From Arthrobacter sp. (GTDB lineage: Bacteria > Actinomycetota > Actinomycetes > Actinomycetales > Micrococcaceae), in NCBI GenBank assembly GCA_025464545.1, contig JAODMA010000254.1, positions 1-9,222 on the forward strand: DNA of 9,222 nucleotides, written 5' to 3'. Under the pieces are notes generated by a model. The model did not search any database. It was not told the DNA's origin and was given only the letters and a program-made list of their open reading frames with translations. The position numbers and the translations under genes are program-made. Positions 5,651-9,222 of this stretch are shown here, in pieces. How positions within the stretch are numbered: position 1 is the first letter of the stretch; every line of letters begins with the position of its first letter.

Positions 5651-5732
5651 GCGCGAGTGGTGAAATTGGCAGACACGCAGGATTTAGGTTCCTGTGCCTT
5701 CGGGCGTGGGGGTTCAAGTCCCCCCTTGCGCA
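5651..5732 (+). tRNA. tRNA-Leu (anticodon TAG)
   Basis: Class II tRNA. The acceptor arm GCGCGAG (5651-5657) pairs with CTTGCGC (5725-5731). The anticodon stem CAGGA/TCCTG encloses loop TTTAGGT with anticodon TAG. A long variable arm closes as TGCC-TTCG-GGCG. The T stem GGGGG/CCCCC encloses TTCAAGT. Discriminator A is at 5732. CCA is not encoded (CAC follows), in contrast to the tRNA-Lys in this window. It reads CUA and, by wobble, other CUN codons. Confidence 0.98.
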
Positions 5733-5735
5733 CAC

Positions 5736-5768
5736 AAAGAGCCTCGGTCTTCGGACCGGGGCTCTTTT
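5736..5768 (+). terminator. Intrinsic terminator after tRNA-Leu
   Basis: AAAGAGCCTCGGTC (5736-5749) pairs with GACCGGGGCTCTTT (5754-5767) over 14 positions with one T-G wobble, closed by the stable TTCG tetraloop and ending in TTTT. It begins four bases after the tRNA discriminator base. Confidence 0.95.
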
Positions 5769-5893
5769 GCGTGCCCACGGCCGTCAATGTCCGCCATACT
5801 GGCCCTCTTTTGGAGCGCCGGCCAGCACAGCCGGGCCACACGGTCGCCGGGAAGCGCGCAAAACCGGGCCAGTTCGGCCAATTAAAAACTTTT

Positions 5894-5931
5894 CCATCCT
5901 GTACCCATCCGATTCCTCCGACCCCGCGAAT
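5894..5931 (+). promoter_or_regulatory. SigK-like ECF promoter candidate for the fasciclin gene
   Basis: CCATCC occurs at 5894-5899 and again at 5905-5910. GCGAAT follows at 5926-5931, 15 bases after the second copy. The mycobacterial SigK promoter, which drives mpt70 and mpt83, is described as -35 CCATCC and -10 CCGAAT with a spacer near 16-17 (from memory). The match is therefore six of six and five of six, with a spacer one base short. The gene downstream encodes an MPB70-type protein, which makes the match more meaningful. Transcription would start near 5938, leaving a leader of about 95 bases that can form small stems (for example GAGC 5993-5996 with GCTC 6007-6010). Assignment to a SigK-like factor is inference. 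Confidence 0.45.
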
Positions 5932-6033
5932 ACCCATTGAGACACCAACCAAGGGTCGGTGCCCAACCAGTCGGAAAAGGGCCACGGCGGCAGAGCCGCA
6001 GGCAACGCTCGGCACAACAAAGGAGAAACGAAA

Positions 6034-6711
6034 ATGCAGACCATCAAGCGCACCACTTTCGCCGTTGCAGGTATCGCTGCTGCAGCCATGCTCAGCCTCA
6101 CCGCCTGTGGCGGTTCCAGCACCACGGCATCCACCTCCTCGGCTCCGGCCTCCACCCCGTCAGCCTCCAGCATGGCGGCGTCACCGTCCATGAGCTCCTC
6201 GGCAGCAGCCATGGACCCGGCTGCCGACCTGGTCGGTGCCGGCTGTGCTGCCTACGCCGCCCAGGTCCCCAGCGGTGCCGGCTCCGTCTCCGGCATGGCT
6301 CTCGACCCGGTAGCCGTGGCGGCCTCCAACAACCCGATCCTCACCACCCTGACCGCGGCCGTGTCCGGCAAGCTCAACCCCAAGGTCAACCTCGTGGACA
6401 CCCTGAACGGCAGTGAATTCACCGTCTTCGCACCGGTCGATGACGCCTTCAAGAAGATCGACGCCGCCACGATCGAAACGCTGAAGACGGACGATGCCCT
6501 GCTCAGCAAGATCCTGACCTACCACGTTGTTCCCGGCCAGATCACTCCGGACAAGATCGTCGGAACGCACAAGACGGTCCAGGGCGGTTCCGTGACGGTC
6601 ACCGGCACCAAGGACGCCCTCAAGGTAGACGACGCCGGCGTCATCTGCGGCGGCGTGAAGACGGCCAACGCAACTGTTTACATGGTCGACTCGGTACTGA
6701 TGCCCAAGTAA
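6034..6711 (+). CDS. MPB70/MPT83-like fasciclin-domain lipoprotein
   Basis: 225 residues. Residues 1-24 are a lipoprotein signal with LTAC lipobox, Cys25 being lipidated, followed by a Ser/Thr/Ala linker to about residue 60. The rest matches mycobacterial MPB70/MPT70 and MPT83 closely: [40 protein letters not shown], and [21 protein letters not shown]. The H1-type strand is [16 protein letters not shown], followed by [15 protein letters not shown], then [20 protein letters not shown] as the H2-type end. Cys71 and Cys205 correspond in position to the disulphide pair of MPB70. The single FAS1 domain (about 96-225) suggests a cell-surface adhesion or binding role, but no ligand is known for this branch. 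ATG 6034 is chosen because AAGGAG lies eight bases upstream and it begins the signal peptide exactly. A GTG at 5959 would put 25 hydrophilic residues in front. The gene has its own promoter region and terminator. Confidence 0.95.
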   Translation: MQTIKRTTFAVAGIAAAAMLSLTACGGSSTTASTSSAPASTPSASSMAASPSMSSSAAAMDPAADLVGAGCAAYAAQVPSGAGSVSGMALDPVAVAASNNPILTTLTAAVSGKLNPKVNLVDTLNGSEFTVFAPVDDAFKKIDAATIETLKTDDALLSKILTYHVVPGQITPDKIVGTHKTVQGGSVTVTGTKDALKVDDAGVICGGVKTANATVYMVDSVLMPK

Positions 6712-6766
6712 GCAGCACCAAGCGCTCCTGCTGCGGTTCCAGCTTGACTCCCTGGACCAACTAGGA

Positions 6767-6803
6767 GAACGAAGGCCCGCACCGGTGGTGCGGGCCTTCG
6801 TTC
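6767..6803 (+). terminator. 17-bp perfect hairpin after the fasciclin gene
   Basis: GAACGAAGGCCCGCACC (6767-6783) and its exact complement (6787-6803) enclose a three-base loop GGT. There is no T-run after it, only T residues within TTCGTTCT. An outer pair GGTTCCAG (6735-6742) and CTGGAACC (6803-6810) could close a larger structure. It lies 55 bases after the stop and before the next gene's promoter region, so a terminator is the natural reading. Confidence 0.8.
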
Positions 6804-6844
6804 TGGAACCCGGAGCGCCGACAGCCGAGCTGCCGGCCGTCAAT

Positions 6845-6850
6845 TAGACT
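6845..6850 (+). promoter_or_regulatory. Candidate -10 box for the solute-binding protein gene
   Basis: TAGACT at 6845-6850 is a frequent actinobacterial -10 form, 51 bases before the GTG start and 41 after the upstream hairpin. The -35 region around 6821-6827 (ACAGCC) is weak. The leader would carry AGAGGTG at 6887-6893 as ribosome site. Confidence 0.35.
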
Positions 6851-6901
6851 GGGGCTGGTCCGCAGCCGGCGGGCCATCCAGTTTCCAGAGGTGATTCACG
6901 A

Positions 6902-8593
6902 GTGCCCAGCAGTCCAGTGGCCAGCAGTGCCTGGCGCCGCATTGCGGCCGGTATCGGGGCTGTCCTGCTTCTGCTTCCGCTCGCCTCCTGCACCGGAGCC
7001 CCGACGCCGGGTCCGGCCCCGTCGACTACTGCTGCAACGACCACCACCAGCGCCGACCCCACCGAGGTGTTCACCTTCGGCACGGCCTCGCAGCCACTCG
7101 GCCTCGATCCGGCGCTCGTTTCAGATGTGGAGTCCTACCGGATCACCCGCCAGGTACTGGAAGGACTCGTCGGGGTCGACCAGACAACGGGCCAGCCGAC
7201 GCCGCTGCTCGCCACCGAATGGCAGGCAGCCGATGACGGCCGGACCTACACCTTCAAGCTCCGCGACAGGGTGACCTTCCACGATGGGTCCCCGTTCGAT
7301 GCCGCATCCGTCTGTAGCAACTTCAACCGCTGGTTCAACTTTCCCGAGAGCCTCCGGCAGCAGGCCACCGGGACCAGCTTCAAGGGCGTCTTCAAGGCGC
7401 ACGCCGACCAGGCCGCGCTTTCCATCTACAAGGGCTGCACCGCGCTGGCCCAGGACAACGTCCAGATCGAGCTCACGCAGCCTTTCACCGGATTCCTGCA
7501 GGCCCTCACCCTTCCGGCATTCGCCATCTCCTCGCCTCAGGCCCTCACCGCGCAGGGCGCCGACGTCCTGAACCAGAGCCGCGACGGCCAGGCCGTGTCC
7601 GCCTACGCGCTGCACCCCGTGGGCACCGGGCCCTATGTCTTCAGCTCCTGGAACGACGGGGACGTCACGCTGTCCAGCAACAAGAACTACTGGGCGGACA
7701 AGGGGCAGATCGGCACCATTCACTTCGTCACCTATGATCATCCGCAGACGCGCATGCAGGCCCTGCTGGACGGCAAGATCGATGGCTATGACACGGTCAC
7801 GGTGGGCAACTTCGACCAGCTGGTCAAGCGCGGTCAACAGATCATCCAGCGGGACCCGTTCTCCGTGATGTACCTGGGCATGAACCAGGAAGTCCCCATC
7901 CTGCAGAACCTCAAGGTGCGGCAGGCGATCGAAATGGCCCTGGACAAGGACACCCTGATCCGCCGGTTCTTCATTGACAACACCGCCCAGGCCACCCAGT
8001 TCGTTCCGCCCAAGCTCAGCGGCTTCAACAACAATGCCCCGTCCCTGGGCCACAACCCGGCCAAGGCCAAGGAGCTGCTCGCCGAGGCCGGCTATCAGGG
8101 CGAGGAACTGAAATTCTACTACCCCCTGAACGTCACCCGCCCCTACCTCCCGACGCCGGAAAAGGTCTACGCGGAGATCAGCCGGCAACTGATCGCCGTC
8201 GGGCTGAACGTCAAGCCGGTGCCGGTGGACTGGTCCGAGGGGTATCTGCAGAAGGTCACCTCCCCCGGCGACCATGCCCTCCACCTGCTGGGCTGGAACG
8301 GTTCCTACGCTGACCCGGACAACTTCGTGGGTCCGCTCTTCGGCGAGAAGACCGGTGAATTCGGCTACCAGGATCCTCAGGTCTTCTCCAAGATTGCCCG
8401 GGCGCGCGGCCTGCCCGAGGGCAAGGATCGCACCGAGCAATACCAGACCATCAATGCGCAGATCGCGGCGACCGTTCCCGCCGTCCCCATTGCCTTCCCC
8501 ATCTCCGCGCTGGCGCTGTCCGACCGTGTCCTCAGGTATCCGGCATCACCGGTCCTGAATGAAGTTTTCAACAAGGTCGAACTAAAGCCTTGA
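6902..8593 (+). CDS. ABC transporter solute-binding lipoprotein, peptide/nickel family 5
   Basis: 563 residues, of the usual length for family 5 (SBP_bac_5, DppA/OppA-like) extracellular binding proteins that hand oligopeptides, nickel or similar solutes to an ABC importer. The signal peptide has Arg12-Arg13, a hydrophobic core, and lipobox LASC with Cys30 lipidated. A Thr/Pro/Ala linker runs to about residue 52. Family features are LDPALVSDVESYRITRQVLEGLV (68-90), PLLATEWQAADDGRTYTFKLR, VTFHDGSPFDAASVCSNFNRW (124-144), HPVGTGPYVFSSW (238-250) and LKVRQAIEMALDKDTLIRRFF (337-357). The C-terminal lobe includes LGWNGSYADPDNF (463-475). Cys138 and Cys179 could form a disulphide. The GTG start fits AGAGGTG upstream. 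No permease or ATPase gene lies beside it: upstream is fasciclin and downstream is mqo. It is an orphan binding protein here and the substrate is unresolved. Confidence 0.93.
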   Translation: MPSSPVASSAWRRIAAGIGAVLLLLPLASCTGAPTPGPAPSTTAATTTTSADPTEVFTFGTASQPLGLDPALVSDVESYRITRQVLEGLVGVDQTTGQPTPLLATEWQAADDGRTYTFKLRDRVTFHDGSPFDAASVCSNFNRWFNFPESLRQQATGTSFKGVFKAHADQAALSIYKGCTALAQDNVQIELTQPFTGFLQALTLPAFAISSPQALTAQGADVLNQSRDGQAVSAYALHPVGTGPYVFSSWNDGDVTLSSNKNYWADKGQIGTIHFVTYDHPQTRMQALLDGKIDGYDTVTVGNFDQLVKRGQQIIQRDPFSVMYLGMNQEVPILQNLKVRQAIEMALDKDTLIRRFFIDNTAQATQFVPPKLSGFNNNAPSLGHNPAKAKELLAEAGYQGEELKFYYPLNVTRPYLPTPEKVYAEISRQLIAVGLNVKPVPVDWSEGYLQKVTSPGDHALHLLGWNGSYADPDNFVGPLFGEKTGEFGYQDPQVFSKIARARGLPEGKDRTEQYQTINAQIAATVPAVPIAFPISALALSDRVLRYPASPVLNEVFNKVELKP

Positions 8594-8607
8594 CGGGCGG
8601 ACCCAAT

Positions 8608-8636
8608 TTCAGTTAGTGGGCGGTGCGGGATATTCT
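8608..8636 (+). promoter_or_regulatory. Candidate promoter of mqo
   Basis: TATTCT at 8631-8636 (four of six to the -10 consensus) lies 17 bases after TTCAGT at 8608-8613, which is only half consensus. The start codon follows 35 bases later. The gap from the solute-binding gene is 78 bases with no hairpin, so read-through from upstream is also possible. Confidence 0.35.
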
Positions 8637-8671
8637 GTGACAGCCAGAGCCGCTGCTATCGGAGACTGATC

Positions 8672-9222
8672 GTGACTTTCATTTCCAAGACCCAACATGC
8701 CGACGTCGTCCTGATTGGCGGCGGCATCATGAGCGCCACGCTCGGCGCATTCCTGAAGCAGCTCGAACCGGACTGGACCATCTCCCTGTTCGAGAAGCTG
8801 GACGAACCGGGCCTGGAGAGCTCCGGGCCCTGGAACAACGCCGGAACCGGGCACGCCGCACTGTGTGAGCTGAACTACTCCCCTGCGGCCAAAGACGGCT
8901 CGGTGGATCCCGCCAAGGCGCTCCTCATCAACGAACAGTTTCAGCTCTCCCGCCAGTTCTGGTCCCATCTGGTCACCAACGGGATGATCGGCTCGCCCAA
9001 GGGCTTCATTAACACGGTCCCGCACATGAGCTTCGTGATCGGCGATGCCAACGCCAAGTTCCTGCGCAACCGCTACGAGGCGCTCAAGCCGAACCCGTTG
9101 TTCCGCTCGATGGAGTACTCCGAGGACCACGCCCAGATCGACAAGTGGGCCCCGCTGATCGTTTAGGGCCGCGACCAGCAACAGCGCATCGCGGCAACCC
9201 GGGCGGCCGAGGGGTCCGACGT
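8672..9222 (+). pseudogene. mqo: Malate:quinone oxidoreductase, 5' part, interrupted by in-frame TAG
   Basis: Mqo is the membrane-associated FAD enzyme that oxidises malate to oxaloacetate and passes electrons to quinone; it is usually about 490-500 residues. The intact part (164 residues, 8672-9166) starts at GTG with GGAG seven bases before it. It shows the FAD-binding Rossmann segment [18 protein letters not shown] (11-28) with Glu41 ending the second strand ([14 protein letters not shown]). [33 protein letters not shown] and [18 protein letters not shown] follow. TAG stands at 9164-9166. After it the same frame continues as GRDQQQRIAATRAAEGSD to the window end, which is standard Mqo sequence (compare WAPLVMEGRD...VAATR in the family). 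The stop therefore replaces the conserved Glu, most simply by one G-to-T change in GAG. It is either a real nonsense mutation or a sequencing error. The rest of the gene lies outside the window. Confidence 0.85.

Noticed and set aside
5550..6015. Minus-strand frames with sequences such as GDLNPHARRHRNLNP and KGGLEPPRPKAQEPKSCVS
   Set aside because: These are the classic false proteins read from the complement of tRNA-Leu and its flanks, often found mis-annotated in databases.
5938..6033. Riboswitch in the fasciclin leader
   Set aside because: Small stems are possible, but I could not match any riboswitch consensus I know, so only a leader with minor structure is claimed.
5959..6711. Longer fasciclin start at GTG 5959
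   Set aside because: It would place 25 hydrophilic residues before a perfect lipoprotein signal peptide and ignore AAGGAG eight bases before ATG 6034. It would also begin within the likely leader.
7121..8440. 439-codon minus-strand frame opposite the solute-binding protein
   Set aside because: It is a shadow of the real gene with repetitive Val/Gly/Leu/Arg composition, no start context and no recognisable domain.
1..9222. CRISPR array, insertion sequence, phage or defence island
   Set aside because: There are no spaced repeats, transposase or integrase frames, terminal inverted repeats or recognisable defence domains. Neither tRNA has a visible duplicated 3' end that would mark an attachment site.

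Overview
The window is GC-rich DNA with strong G/C preference at third codon positions and GTG/TTG starts alongside ATG. It also has actinobacterial -10 boxes (TAGGCT, TAGACT, TATAGT) and two apparently leaderless genes. The protein content is an MPB70-type fasciclin lipoprotein, a Bcp peroxiredoxin, Mqo, and a membrane protein ending in an actinobacterial 'sunset'-type motif. Together these suggest a high-GC actinobacterium, most likely of the Micrococcaceae (Arthrobacter-like). The genus is inferred from family resemblance only.

Layout. 21-815 is a single-pass membrane protein with a long disordered region and a C-terminal sunset-like motif. 869-2026 is a secreted lipoprotein of the PQQ-type glucose/sorbosone dehydrogenase family. 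2052-2272 is a complete tRNA-Lys(CTT) unit with promoter, tRNA with encoded CCA, and hairpin terminator. 2273-2462 holds no gene I can support. 2491-3027 is a probably leaderless small membrane protein. Convergent to it, with overlapping stop codons, is a candidate 56-residue protein on the minus strand (3024-3194). 3310-3376 is a promoter/leader with two inverted repeats, serving an SRPBCC-domain protein with a long low-complexity tail (3377-4327). A GC-rich hairpin and two perfect tandem duplications fill the convergent gap before a MarR regulator on the minus strand (4502-4993). The MarR gene is divergent from a Bcp-type peroxiredoxin (5080-5553). 5593-5768 is a complete tRNA-Leu(TAG) unit. 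5894-6803 is an MPB70-like fasciclin lipoprotein, with a SigK-like promoter candidate upstream and a 17-bp perfect hairpin downstream. 6902-8593 is a solute-binding lipoprotein of the peptide/nickel family with no transporter partners in view. 8672 to the window end is the 5' part of malate:quinone oxidoreductase, interrupted by an in-frame TAG at 9164-9166.

How the genes fit together. This reads as ordinary chromosome made of mostly single-gene transcription units, separated by tRNAs and terminators, not one pathway or an accessory island. Four products are predicted to be exported or anchored at the cell surface (sunset-motif protein, sugar dehydrogenase, fasciclin, solute-binding protein). 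The MarR/peroxiredoxin pair is the only arrangement suggesting direct regulation of a neighbour.

No clear undescribed multi-gene system was found. The items most worth checking are the stop codon inside conserved mqo sequence, the SigK-like promoter in front of the MPB70-like gene, the small minus-strand ORF at 3024-3194, and the inverted repeats on the promoters at 2463 and 3310.
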